Below, piece after piece: positions 49,197-62,540 of a stretch of 64,000 bases of DNA. The DNA lies in assembly GCF_000002985.6 (NCBI RefSeq), contig NC_003281.10, positions 7,006,001 through 7,070,000 on the forward strand, read 5' to 3'. The translations under genes and the position numbers were made by a program. Below the pieces are notes generated by a model. The model did no database searches. It saw nothing but the letters and a program-made list of their open reading frames with translations, and was not told the DNA's origin. Origin of the DNA: Caenorhabditis elegans (lineage: Eukaryota; Nematoda; Chromadorea; Rhabditida; Rhabditidae). The stretch's first letter is position 1. Each line of letters opens with the position of its first letter.

Positions 49197-49994
49197 TTAA
49201 ACACTAACATATGAATTTTGATTCGAGGAACACTTGGTTTTTCTGTTCTTTTTAACAATTTGAAACAAATTTCCTCCGTTCTGATTTCTGAATTTACTAG
49301 TGCGAATAGTTCGTCAAATTTGACAACAACATTTTGTTTGGAGATCTTTGAAATGTTTCAATTAGTTGTTGAAAATGAAATTAATTGTAAGTTAGGTGAA
49401 GTCCAAAGAGATTTATAGTAACAATATACCTTAACATTAAAAATCTTCACTTGAATTTTTTATCGCAAAAAATTATACCTGTTTCCAAAGCTACATTCAC
49501 ATGATGCAGTTTTTCTAACAGTAATCTTTTTGGAAGTTTCAGTAATTTCAATCTTTCCACTTCCGACAAATACATTGCTGAAACCGAGTTTTCTTTAGTA
49601 TTTCCAAATTTGTGTAACCGGTCTCCACTTAAAAATAATAGGTAAATTCTTCAAAATTCTGTGATGAACACATCAATACATTCATCAGAATAAGCTATTT
49701 TGAAAACTCACATTTCCAAACGTCCTCGTCGAATTGCTGAAAATTTGCTCGTAGAGCATTGTGTAGTTGTGAAAGTTTGCCCGGTGTCGACCGGGCATTC
49801 TTGTATATTCTGCAATTTTTTAAACAAATCAATCCATAAAAACATTAATTTTATTTGTAAAACGTTACAAAATATATTTTCTGAAATCTTCGAATTTCAG
49901 TGTCAACAAATATTGGCCTGAAAATGGAGAAAATGGAAAGTACAAGTGTCGTTTCAAAAATAAAAAGAACACGGCGATGACATGCAGAAAACAT
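49197..49994 (-). CDS. Small secreted Cys-containing protein, unrecognised
   Basis: Exons 49994-49869, 49809-49712, 49577-49479 and probably 49287-49197 join in phase to 137 residues. The start MFSACHRRVLFIF leads into a hydrophobic stretch (ETTLVLSIFSIF) that fits a signal peptide. The mature part has a CX12C pair (from QEC to TTTQC) and later a CXC (TASCECSFGN), set in alternating beta-type sequence (INVFVGSGKIEITET). This spacing recalls cystine-knot or IL-17-like secreted ligands, but four or five Cys is too few for a firm call. If the GTATAA donor at 49478 is not used, the protein ends at a stop at 49460 after 113 residues. A different minus frame continues open to 49166, so the 3' end is uncertain. 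Confidence 0.5.
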
Positions 49995-50577
49995 TTATCG
50001 GATGGCGAGGAAGACGAGAAAAAAAAATAAATTGAAGAAAGATTGGGTAATTTGATAAGACTAGTACTCAGACATACTAACAGGTCAAAAATTAGAAAAA
50101 GATGAAGAAAAAGGTGTTCGACTGATGTTCTAGGTCAGTTGATTACTGTAAGTTGAGATAAAACAAATAAATACAGTATTTGAGTAGAACTTTTAGATTC
50201 TTGTGGTGGTTTTCAATTCACAATTTTTTGACAATTGACAATTTACAGTGAGTAATAGAAAACATCAAATGTATATGTTTCCTGAAATTATAATAGCGCT
50301 CGTTCTTTGTTATTTTGGTTTTGGCAAGTGCCAAATTTGGCAAAACCGTTGAATAATTGTACCAATTTATGAGATTACATATTTTAAAATTTATTGAATC
50401 ATCCCACAAACACAATACAATTATTTGTTATTGTGTTTCTTTTAACAATTAAAAAATTTTCATAATGTGTGATCACGTGTATTACTATTTTTAATTCAAA
50501 CACTCACACGCGATTGTACCTTATATTTTCTCCGAATATTCAGTTCTTACTTTTCCGAGTTCACTGGATTTCTGAAA

Positions 50578-52496
50578 ATGACGTTTCTATCATTAACATA
50601 CATATTCGTCATAATCAATATCGGGCTTGTAGTTGGTCTAAATTTTACTGATGCGGAGGTCGCTAATCTTAGAGCCAGTTGCAAAAATAAAACTCTGCGT
50701 AAGTGTGATTGTTTTAAAAGTGCATTAATCATTTTTCCATTTAGCACCAAACAATCAGCAAAATGGACACACAGGAGTTTCACTGCATGGGCAAAACGAA
50801 AGCTATCAATGGCTGGTGAGGGTTCGGTTGAAAGGTAATTGTTTGCTTTTTCTGCAAGCTAATCAACAAATTATTCAGATGGTACAGAGGGTAAAGATTT
50901 ATACGATTCTGGAGGAAGTTTCATTTCAACGAGGCACGTCATGGCTAATTCTCAGTCCATTTCGACGGGTAAAAAAAAGTGGGCTTTGAACGGTGCAGAT
51001 ATCGGTTCATCATGTAATAATGATCCTGTTATGGGATCTCTTGGGTAAGTTGATTTTGCAAACAGCTATGCAAAACACGAATAACTTGTTTATTGTATTT
51101 CCTTCATTAGTCGTCAATTTCACGCTGGTGTACATTGCGAAGGTCTTGATAGATTTATTTTTTGTAAAATATGCATACTGGAATACAAAATTATATTAGT
51201 TAATAAAAAACTAATTTCAGTATTGAAGAAGTACCTTCTGATGTCGTTGATAAAATGGAAGTGGTTATTGAAAAGTGTCAAAATAGCCGTACACGAAATG
51301 TGACTAGTGCTTACGTGTTCAATATTTGTGCCAATGCACATAGTAAATATAAGTCTCATTATGCCCCGATGCTCGTTGAAATAGAAGGTGAACCAAATGA
51401 GGAATACGCATGTCTTGCTGACAGTGAGTATATGAATTGGAACAAAACTGAATTTATTTCATTCAGCATCTACTATATACAAAGAAGGTGATAAAGTGCA
51501 CATGTATGGGATTGAATACGAGAACAATGCACGGTCAGAAAGTGAATGGAAACACAGGAATGATCCGGTGAGAATATAATTTGTTTACTTGGTCGCACGT
51601 TTTCTGCAACAATTATGTACCTGGCAAAGGGGATAAATGAAAAAGAAACTTATGTTCCCAGAGAGCTTCATGATATTTTGATCCAAGGCTCATATTGATT
51701 TCATATATTCAGGATGTATTCAACTGAAATCCAGATATACAATGCATTATCATGACCTACTAATACTTTGTATCAAAATATCTTGAATTTCAATAGGAAG
51801 AATTGTTCCATTTGTGGTATTTCAGAATTCAGAAGTTCCGAGAATTTTAATTTAAACCCTACTGGCCGTATTTCCTGTAATACATTTCCAGATAGAAGAT
51901 TTCTACTCCGAATGGATCAGAACACTGAAACAAGGATCGGATAGGCCCCTTGCAAAAGGTGATCGTGGCGGGCCACTTGTAACAGATGATGGAGTTCTAA
52001 TTGGATTTGGATCAACATGTAATTCCAGTTATAAGATTACATAAAAATAATACTTTTTTCAGTTGCCCTTGCTGACAACGCTGAGAATCATTATTTCTTT
52101 GATATCAAATATCTCAGTTCCGAAATCTGCTATTTGACAAATATTTGTGACATATATTCTCCATCTACAACTACAACACCCACAACTACGACACCTACAA
52201 CTACAACACCTACAACTACAACAAAAATCACTGCTTCCACATCCAAGCCACCAGCATTGAATGAGACTGTTTCTACAATCACATTAAAAAGTGTTGTTCG
52301 TCCAACTACACCGATTACTTATTTGAATCTCGAGGAACATGAGGAACTCGACAAGGAAAATGATAAGGAGAATGACAATATAGATGTTGACACCGACTTG
52401 TATCTCAGTGCAGATTTTTTGAACAATTCCCCTCGCGAGGCAGTAAGCATTATTATCGCAATTGTCGGTATTTTAACTCTATTAAACATCCTCTGA
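50578..52496 (+). CDS. Catalytically dead trypsin-like protein with Thr-rich stalk and GPI-type tail
   Basis: Seven exons (50578-50698, 50745-50834, 50879-51044, 51221-51423, 51467-51567, 51892-52018, 52063-52496) give 413 residues. A signal peptide (SLTYIFVIINIGLVVG) comes first. A peptidase S1/DUF316-like domain follows, recognised by SGGSFISTRHVM, by the EYACLAD segment, and by AKGDRGGPLVTDDGVLIGFGS. The catalytic His position is Gln96 (VMANSQS where VLTAAHC is usual). The Asp region reads HYAPMLVE. The nucleophile motif GDSGGP is GDRGGP (Arg252). After the domain come tandem TTTPTTT-type repeats, an acidic stretch (about 360-385), and a hydrophobic C-terminus suited to GPI anchoring. It is likely a surface protein without protease activity; its role is unknown. 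Confidence 0.8.
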
Positions 52497-52508
52497 TTCT
52501 ATTTGGCA

Positions 52509-52514
52509 AATAAA
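52509..52514 (+). terminator. Poly(A) signal of the dead-protease gene
   Basis: AATAAA only 13 bases past the stop codon, implying a very short 3' UTR. The converging egg gene ends 128 bases further on. Confidence 0.65.
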
Positions 52515-52641
52515 ATAATTGGAAGTAATGTTTTATCGGCATGCAATATCGAAAATGTCTATACATGTTTTACAAATTAGTAGATAACAATTCACATGAA
52601 AATTAGCTCTTTAGAGAGATTGGTAATGAGTGATAGTACGT

Positions 52642-54580
52642 TTAGGGACGTAAGCCTGAATTCTTCAAAGCCAAAGAAGCGCAGTAGGCCTTATCGATGT
52701 AGGTTGCATTGGGGCACATCGAATATGGAGAGCACACTTCGCCGCGTTTCAAGCATCTGTTCGATTCACTGCACATGTAGGTGTCGTGGTGAGTACCAAG
52801 GCATTCTGGAATAGTAGTAAGTAGTAAATAAGTTATAGAATGGGAAATTATTTTAGATGTGTTTAAGTATTTTTGTATATATTTACTTATTTTAAACAAT
52901 ATTGAGCTTCCCTAACTTAAGATGTTATACATTTAATTTTCTTTTTCAAAATCACCTTGGCAAGAACATTTATGTTCATCGCTTCCATCAGAGCATTCTG
53001 CTACTCCATTACAACGCGTGTGGAATGGGAGACACTTTTTATCGGCACTACATTTGAAAGATCTAGATGGGCACTTGTCACATCCCTTCTCGTCAGACTT
53101 GTCTTCACAATCCCAAACTCCATCACATCGACGACTCGATTCAAGACATTTATTATCGCAGGTGAACTGAATGGAACTCTCGACTACACATTCCTTCACG
53201 GGTGTGCACTTTTTCTCGTCAGCACCATCTTCACAATCGAAGATTCCATCACAGACCTTGCTTCTTTTGATGCACTTATTATGAATTCCTCCTACTGCTG
53301 GGCAAGTGAAAGTGTGCTTTGGGTCGCATTTCGGGCAATTAAGCTCACAAGCTTCAACTAATCCAGAACAAGCTTCTACTTCTGAGTATTGATTGCCATC
53401 ATCGCATGTTAAAAGTTTCAATTTTGATGAGAACCGTTCATTGGAGCACGATCCTGGACAGTTTTCCTCGTCGATTCCGTCCAAACAGTCGTGTTTTCCA
53501 TCACAAACTTGGGAGCGCATAATGCATGTACCGTCTTCGCAAAGGGCTTTCTCAGAACCGGAACACGTTTTGCAATCACATTGGTGCTCGTCTGAACCAT
53601 CATCGCAATCAGGGATGCCATCGCAGACTTTGCTGGCTTTTATGCAGTTCTTTCCGCATTTCTGAAATTTGTATATTCATTTTATGTATTCTATTTATAA
53701 TAAAGCCCACGTGTGCTCCTTTCTGACACTTATTACAGTTACTTTCGTCACTTTCGTTTTCGCAGTCTGAAACTCCATCGCATTTGACAGAAATTGGAAG
53801 ACATGCATCGCTTCCTGAGCATTTGAATTGATCTTTTGAGCATTTGGACCTGCACGAGGCTTCATCCGAACCATCTGGGCAATTTTCTACACCATTGCAG
53901 AGCTTTTCAGCGGTTAAACAAATAAGTGTTGGCAGAACAGAAGTCTTGTCCTTTTTTTCGGATTCTTCCTCGATATGAGCCCGACAAGAGTAGATTGACT
54001 GACACTCCTTACAATTTTCCTCGTCAGAACCATCAGAACAATCTTTTAAACCATCGCAACGCTTCGATGATGGAATAATCATGTCAATTGAGCCTGTACA
54101 CGCGAATCCAAATCCGGAACATGTTGACACATTTGGCGGTAAAAGTGACGTCATCTGAATGGCACTGAGATCATCGTCCTGAACTTTTTCTGTTTTCGGC
54201 CAGACTTTGGGATGACGAATCGAGTGAGAAGAAAGGTCTCTGGTGCCGGATGACATGGCTTGAGCCGATGGCGACAAAAAGATGACAAGTGGAACGGCAA
54301 TAATGACTCCCAAAATAATGAGAGCAACAATAAGAACGATGGCAACCGGGGGAAACTGAAAAATTGCTGATAATTAAAAGTCTTTAATTCCAAACTTCTA
54401 ACCTTTCCAGCACAAGGACACGAGCTTGAAACAATCTCTTTCAGCTGATCCATGCGATGACTGATCTTTTCACCGAGTGACCTGAAAAATTGAATCTGTT
54501 AATTTTTGAGGAATATCAGTAAATTACATTGGCTCCTCGTCAAATCTCCCACGCTGAGCATTCCCGGCTTGCTGGCTCAT
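52642..54580 (-). CDS. egg-2: LDL-receptor class A repeat type II membrane protein of the oocyte
   Basis: Five exons (54580-54528, 54481-54403, 54355-53711, 53661-52956, 52805-52642) give 548 residues. A short cytoplasmic N-terminus ([18 protein letters not shown]) precedes one membrane span ([20 protein letters not shown]), so the large C-terminal part is extracellular. That part has eight LDLa modules ending in the calcium-binding DGSDE-type acidic signature, plus two divergent Cys-rich units, one in the middle and one at the very end. C. elegans EGG-1 and EGG-2 are paralogues of this architecture needed on the egg surface for fertilisation and for EGG-3/CHS-1 localisation. I favour egg-2 because ger-1 and ubc-18 are adjacent; egg-1 cannot be excluded from sequence alone. 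A GTTTCAG acceptor lies three bases before the ATG. Confidence 0.85.
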
Positions 54581-55110
54581 CACCTGAAACATAGTGTGAA
54601 TAAATTTGCAAATTTTAAAAATCACTACTTGAACAAAAAAGAAACAAAAAATGTTGGACGAGACAAAATATGAGGCAAATTTCTTTCTAAAAGTGAAAAA
54701 TTCCCGCCGAAATAACCAGTAGATCAAAAATAATTCTTTTAATATAAAGTGATAAAAAATTTCGATTTTGAATATACAAAAAAAGTAAAAATTTAGTATC
54801 ATAAGGTAAGAATTTAAAATTTAAAGAAAATTTAAGTAAACTTAAATTATTTAATTTTCCTTTTGAGAAAGTTCGTAAATATTTTGTGGTACTGTAGTAC
54901 TCGTTTCGAGACCCTCACGCCGCGAATTTGAAATTAGTTTGTTTTCGCAAAATTCAGCTTTCTTGTCGAAAAACTGGAAATAAAAAATCAGAAGAAAATG
55001 ATATCAAGCTGGACAACTAAATTTGTTATTCAATACTTTATTCATATGGTAAAATTGGAATCAATAATTAAAAAAGCAATTATTTTTAATTTGAACAGTC
55101 GCGGTTGGAT

Positions 55111-58100
55111 TCAACAACAAACCCAATTCTTCTGCCTTTTCTCAGTTTCCTTAAGTTTCATCTCTTCGATTTCCTGCTCTGTCTTCTCGCCAGTTACTCT
55201 GAAATTCAAAGAAAAGTTGTAGCTGATTTGTTTGGGGACTCACTTTCCCATATACACTGGAATTTCATGCTGGCGATCCCAAAGAACAACGCATATTGGG
55301 TACTGCACCAATTCGACTTGATTTGCTGGAAAAAGTTAACGATTACTGCATATATTCTCACTGATCCTACCATTCTTTTCATTCATCGGAATTTTCACAG
55401 GTTTGTTAGTTCTCTTTTGCTTCTTGTTTCGGGACTGACGAGACTTTTTGCCGAGCAATGTTTTTTCCTCTCTGAAAGTTTTAAAAAGTTCCTAAGCTTT
55501 ATTTAAACTCAAAAACTTACGGTGTTCTCAAATAAGTCTTTTTCGGAGAATTTCTGAATGATAGAAGCCCAAAGTGTTGGAGATGACTGACTTTTTTGGG
55601 ATCACCAGTTGCCGATGGAACAGCATCTTCTACAGCTAAATCACCGAAACCTCCAGCAACAAACAATGAATTTAGATTCATCGTAGCCTGAAACAAACAT
55701 ATTTTTAGAGGTTTCTATACATACTTCTTTATGTATATTCAAAAAACAAACCACCAAATGCTGTGAAATCCTACTCGATGGGAAATCTTTAGTCTTCCAA
55801 TGTGGCAGATAGATTGACATTTTCGGCGAGGTATTATTCTGAAACCAGAACTTTCAGTATAATATAATCCTCTAAACTTACATCATTCGCTTTTCGAACA
55901 ATACATGGACAACTCGAATCATAATAGTTTGAAACGAATTTTCGCATGACTTCTAGAGAGCATAATCCCGACTTATAACCATAAAAAACGAGCATCAAAA
56001 GTTGTCGATTTTGAGCAGGAACCATTACAGTGTTGAATTCTGAAAATTTTGTTTAGAATCAGATCGAATGTCCGGTAACAATTACCAAATTTTCCTCGAT
56101 GAATCTTAATGGGCTCTGCAACAGATCCATGAACTCTCACATATTCCAAGTGATTCCACGTGTAAACATGTTCACCATCAAAGTACTCATCAGGCATCTC
56201 AACAACTGCATGATTTATCCACACAAGTATCGGTGCCTTTTTCTCATCTTCATTTGGATCTTTATAATTAATTCCATGTTTTGGAACTGGTGATGATAAT
56301 ACAGGAATCAGTGATGCAGATGCTTTATTATTTCCAGTTTGACATGCTTCATCCTTTTTTTGTTTTCTGCAATTTCCCGACGATTGTGCTTTGGAACTGA
56401 GCTCATCCACTATTTTTTGTTGTTTCATCCGATCTAAATGCGACAGATCACGTGACCACATAGACAGGACCTTTTGTGACTTGGCGAATTCCGTCTGAAA
56501 ATTTTGGTAACTTTTTTCGAGTGTTATACTTTATTGTAAAAATCTTGAAAACTTGCAACTTCACTTTAAAAGCACACGTCAATTCTCTCGTTTGGTCTCG
56601 CCACGCAGTACTAACTAGCTCCAAAACTCATATTTTTATTTTATTTTATGAAACTGGATTTTTCTAAATTTAATATTATTGAATTCTCAAAAATATAAAT
56701 TAGTATCTTTGCAAACAAACGGCACTAGAAGTGAGAAGAGCGTAAAAACTAAAACTTTGATATGCCTACAGTAGCCGGGGTTCTACACCAAAAGAGCAGT
56801 ATTGACAAAAGACAGGCGTAGGTGGCCTTAAAGGCAAGAACGCGTTTTTGTGCCAACATGTAAACAAATTGATAATATGATGGCTTCTGGCAAGGCAACA
56901 AGCCTATATAGCCACGCTGAAATCTTCCTCCCATCCAAACAAGAATCTGGAATCAAGAAGAAAAGCGGAGAGGAAACCCAACAGACCAAGGGAGCCACCA
57001 TTGAATCTAGCCGAATCAACCAAAACCGTGCTGAGAGGACACAGAGGTTCCAAACTCAATGCTCAAAAAGAAAACCATACGAGATTCGTCAGGGAATTCC
57101 TGAGAGGAGCTCCTCCAAACAGGATCCTGGGAACAAGACCGCCAGCATTGAACATCGAGGAAGAGAAAATCCTTCCGAAACCCACGAGAGTTGAATTGGC
57201 AAGAATGCGATGTGGCCACTCACTGATGATCCCCAAATACAAGGAGAGAATTGAAGGTACCCCGGTTGGTACAAGTGGTTGTGGGGATAAAGAAGGAGGG
57301 ATAGTACACTTTCTATGCGGAAGAAGAAAACCAATCAAGATGAAGAAACTGTGGACTTCCCCCAAAGAGGCCGCCCAAGCAATTGGACTGGCCGTCTAGA
57401 CTCTACGATCCGGGTGGTGGAGACGCGTGACAAATGTCTATTGAGACGGCGTAGGCCGCCATGTTGCACGACAACAACAACAACATGATGGCTTTGGATG
57501 CGCTATACTACAACTACAGTATCCCAAAACAGCAGACGATTGTTTTCATGTACCTGAAATATTTTAACCTCAACAACTCAACCCAGAGTAAAACCACTTT
57601 ATATGAATTTTCCCATAAAGTACCTCTAAATTCCTCGTGGCCCATCTTCTGACTTCTCCGAATCCTTCAAACACCTTTTCCTCGACACGAAACAAACGGA
57701 AAAACTAGAAAAGTCAAAAAAGATTATTTAAGAAAACATTAGATTTGTCAACCTGAACTGTATTTTCATTATGTGGATTCACATAACTCTGATGTGCATA
57801 TACACGTCGTGCTCTGTGATATTGTCCAGGTATCAATAGAGTTCGAGTATCCGCACTCAATCTGTGCACATATCTCAGAGTGTGATCAATAAGATTATCT
57901 TTCTGAAATGTTAAAATGAACTGAGTCTTCCAAAAACACGTACATGTTCACCAAAATAATTGACAATTCCTTGTGTTTCTTCATTATTACAGGCACCCAA
58001 AATGAAGCCCAATGAGGAGATAATTTGAGAAGAAGAAATAAAAAATGATACTTCCGATGAATTAATCATTCGTCTGAAAGTACTTTTTCAGCCAGAAGTT

Positions 58101-58275
58101 TGTAATTATATTTTCTTACTCGTAAACTTTGTAGCTCAGTTCTAACCATTTTTTACTAATCTGTAACACGTTTCATCGAACCTAGGAAAGTTGAAAGTTG
58201 GATTGAACTTACTTCTGGAGACACTGCATTTTCAGATTTACTGCGACATCCAGTGTCATTTGAATTCGATTCCAT
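55111..58275 (-). CDS. 518-residue protein, family not recognised
   Basis: Twelve exons join in phase: 58275-58213, 58160-58120, 58073-57944, 57902-57753, 57704-57624, 56494-56086, 56039-55882, 55838-55752, 55687-55521, 55471-55371, 55325-55244, 55198-55111. No signal peptide or membrane span is evident. The N-terminal 110 residues include ISKKWLELSYKVYE and an ATP-independent-looking helical region. The middle has WINHAVVEMPDEYFDGEHVYTW and a hydrophobic core (RQLLMLVFYGYKSGLCSLEV). Towards the C-terminus lies a Lys/Arg-rich stretch (GKKSRQSRNKKQKRTNKP), then QYPICVVLWDRQHEIPVYMG and a charged helix ending KNWVCC. The basic patch would suit a nuclear or RNA-associated protein, but that is inference. 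Its 1.1 kb fifth intron contains a LINE fragment. Confidence 0.75.
56750..57490 (+). mobile_element. 5'-truncated non-LTR retrotransposon (LINE) 3' fragment
   Basis: An open frame from 56881 to 57399 encodes the C-terminal tail typical of LINE reverse-transcriptase proteins: basic, with RVELARMRCGHSLMIPKYKER followed by a degraded Cys/His cluster (CGDKEGGIVHFLC) and ending at a natural stop. A GC-richer 3' UTR follows, finishing with a CAACAACAACAACA repeat at about 57469-57484, as expected of a LINE 3' tail. There is no endonuclease or catalytic RT core, so it cannot be active. It lies antisense within the largest intron of the 55111-58275 gene. Confidence 0.7.
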
Positions 58276-58649
58276 TATTATTAAAATTATTCACAATAAT
58301 CAAAAATTTTGATAATTGCTCAGTTTAATCCCATTTGAATCAAGTCCACGTAAATCATTAAACAGAATTAAATTACTTTTAAGTTCGGATTTTTGAAATT
58401 GTACAATGGATACTGCTCACTACTGATAACTGCTCACAATCAATTTCGATTAGAAAGGCTTAAAAGAATATTATAATAACCGAACCATGCAGTAAATCTA
58501 CAGTACTCAAAGATTTAGTTTGAATGTTAACTTTTTTTAATTCAATAAAATTTTTAATGTAACTCTCCGTTGCTCCTAGAGTTGAAGTTCTCCATTTTCT
58601 ATTCTAACTGCAGTTGTTCACTATAACTTACTATAACTCACTCACTCAC

Positions 58650-58844
58650 TATAAGCTCTGCCTCTTTTTCCATTTTATCCAAATAGATGTGTACTCTCAC
58701 TGCCCTAGAAACTGGAAACATGCCACAAAACGTTAATGTTGCTCTTTTCTGCATAGCAGTTGCGAGGTGGTCATGGTCTTCTTCCGCGTGTTCTGGCAGT
58801 GAGTAGACAGGAAAGCAAGAACTATTTTCTCGGGCGGAGGTCAT
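58650..58844 (-). other. Exon-like open segment, possible unassigned coding exon
   Basis: A 65-codon segment starts at an ATG directly after an ACCAG acceptor and ends at a GTGAGTGAG donor. It encodes a mixed, coding-like peptide (CGMFPVSRAVRVHIYLDKM). GC content is clearly above its surroundings. It could be an upstream exon of the gene starting at 58275, or a remnant of something inserted. No downstream acceptor joins it convincingly. Confidence 0.3.
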
Positions 58845-59453
58845 CTGGTGCTCACCGAGCTATTACACTACAATATCCCATTTTATTGATTGACATTTGT
58901 ATAGTCACAATGAAACCGTTCAAACTTTTTTCTCTGACATTTCCGTGCTTCAAAAAAACAATAAATCACATGGAGATTATGGAAAGATGTATGATTTCTA
59001 AACTAATTAAGATACTTGAATTTGTTTCAAACTAACTTTAATTACGGTTTATCAAATTCTTAAAAAATCTAAGATGACATAAAGTAAACAACTTGCTGCA
59101 GAAATCTGGCACGACTTATACTAAATTTTTAAAAAATTATAAGAAGACCTTATAACTAAATTTTTGTTGTCCCATTTAAAGAAGATCAATTTTCAGATTT
59201 GAATTATCTCAAGTGTCCGATGATGTTCTTCATAAATTGCGCTCGATGAAAGTTAAAGTGCAGCCTATTCATTTTATAGCTTGCAAAAAATCAGAATTAT
59301 AAGAAGAAAAACGGTCCATGCGATCTAAATAACAATTAACATATTCCCAGCTAAAACCCATTTATGAACCAATCAGATGTAGTGTGACCTTACCATCATT
59401 TTAATCCTACCTGGATTAAAACAAACTTGAATAGAATTGCAATATGTCAAAAG
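58845..59453. other. Intergenic, no gene supported
   Basis: AT-rich sequence between the unassigned exon-like segment and the 3' end of ger-1, with no recognisable repeat or RNA gene. Confidence 0.5.
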
Positions 59454-59459
59454 TTTATT
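59454..59459 (-). terminator. Poly(A) signal of ger-1
   Basis: AATAAA on the minus strand about 104 bases past the ger-1 stop. Nearer AATAAATAAA-like text at about 59550 is less well placed. Confidence 0.5.
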
Positions 59460-59562
59460 GAAAAACTGATGAAATAATATTTACGACATGTCGTACGTAC
59501 GACAACAATAATCTACATAAATAGTAAATCAACACCTCGTCCCATTACAATTAATAAATAAA

Positions 59563-61440
<1,878 letters not shown>

Positions 61441-61866
61441 TGTCTGAAAATTAATGAATTTAATTTAAATTGAGCGCTCTAAATAGATCAGAAACATGAA
61501 GAAAAGTAGCAAAAACTGGAGGAAAAGCGCAATCGCCGGTGCATCGAAAAAGCCACGTTTAGTCGCGTCGCGTTAAATGAGAGACGTGAGGACGTAGAGA
61601 CGCAGGAGATACAACACATTCGTTCGTTGTTTTGCATGCACAGCCGTGTTGTTATCGGCAACATCATTCAATTTTCTGCTTATCTACCAGACCCGGTTCA
61701 GGATTTATTTCAGTTCTTGCTTTGGATGTGGGAAATCAGGTTGGAATTGGATGAAATTGAAGTGGATTGAATGATTGGGACGGTGAAAACGAGAATATGA
61801 TAAATACAGAAAAGAAACATAAGATGAACTCGAAATCGAACGAATTTAGATCTGAGCTCTTGGCGC
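61441..61866 (-). other. ubc-18 3' UTR and ger-1 upstream region
   Basis: This gap holds the likely poly(A) signal of ubc-18 at 61704-61709. About 250 bases of ger-1 upstream sequence follow, with a GC-richer patch near 61530-61600. No other gene is visible. Confidence 0.6.
61704..61709 (-). terminator. Poly(A) signal of ubc-18
   Basis: AATAAA on the minus strand about 160 bases after the ubc-18 stop. Confidence 0.55.
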
Positions 61867-62540
61867 CTATTCAGGCCGCTTTTCGGCGTGCTTTCGAGTG
61901 TGCTCCTCGGCGGTCTTCATGAACTTTTTGTGATCCTTTTGGAACTCCTCGGCAACGTCGGCACGAATTGGATGGGATGGTTCTGGTTCGTTGATCAGTG
62001 ACAGCAAGGCCATCATCACTGAAAAATTACGATATTGAGAGAAGCCAGAATAACTTTTTAACTAAATTTAACTATTTCTACGATGTAAACTACCCCGTTC
62101 CTTGTTAAATTAAATGATATGCCTACCTTGCTCGGTCTTGGTAGCTGGCTTCCAGTTTTCAGCTGTCACAATTGGAAGACAGAACTTTCCTTCCTCATCA
62201 ACATTTGGATGGTAAATCTTGGTCTCGAACGCGACCTTTGGTGGCTTGAATGGGTAGTCAACGGGGAACGTGATTCCAACTTTGAACGCACCTTTGTTGT
62301 ATGGCTCCTTATCCTGAAAATTAAATTTAATTGAAAATTAAAATTATTTTATTAGTGAACAAAGTTCTTACTGGGATAAGGAGAACTGTCCATTTCAAGA
62401 GATTTGTCTCCTCGCACTCAACATTCTCGTACGCCTTCACTCCACAGTTTTTGAGATCACCGAGTTCCTGAACATTTGAATTGTGAATTGTACAATAAAC
62501 ATGATTTTCTCACCTTCTGAAGACGCCGTGTCGCTGACAT
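61867..62540 (-). CDS. ubc-18: Ubiquitin-conjugating enzyme E2, UBE2L3/UbcH7 type
   Basis: Four exons (62540-62514, 62467-62372, 62313-62127, 62018-61867) give 153 residues, against 154 for human UBE2L3. The UBC fold is complete. [16 protein letters not shown] contains the HPN motif. The catalytic cysteine is in [10 protein letters not shown], and [10 protein letters not shown] follows. A Phe in the N-terminal half of the fold and an intact C-terminal helix ([13 protein letters not shown]) match the parkin/HHARI-binding E2s. In C. elegans UBC-18 works with the RBR ligase ARI-1 in pharynx and vulva development (established knowledge). The upstream region is shared with the divergent gene at 63103. 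Confidence 0.95.
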
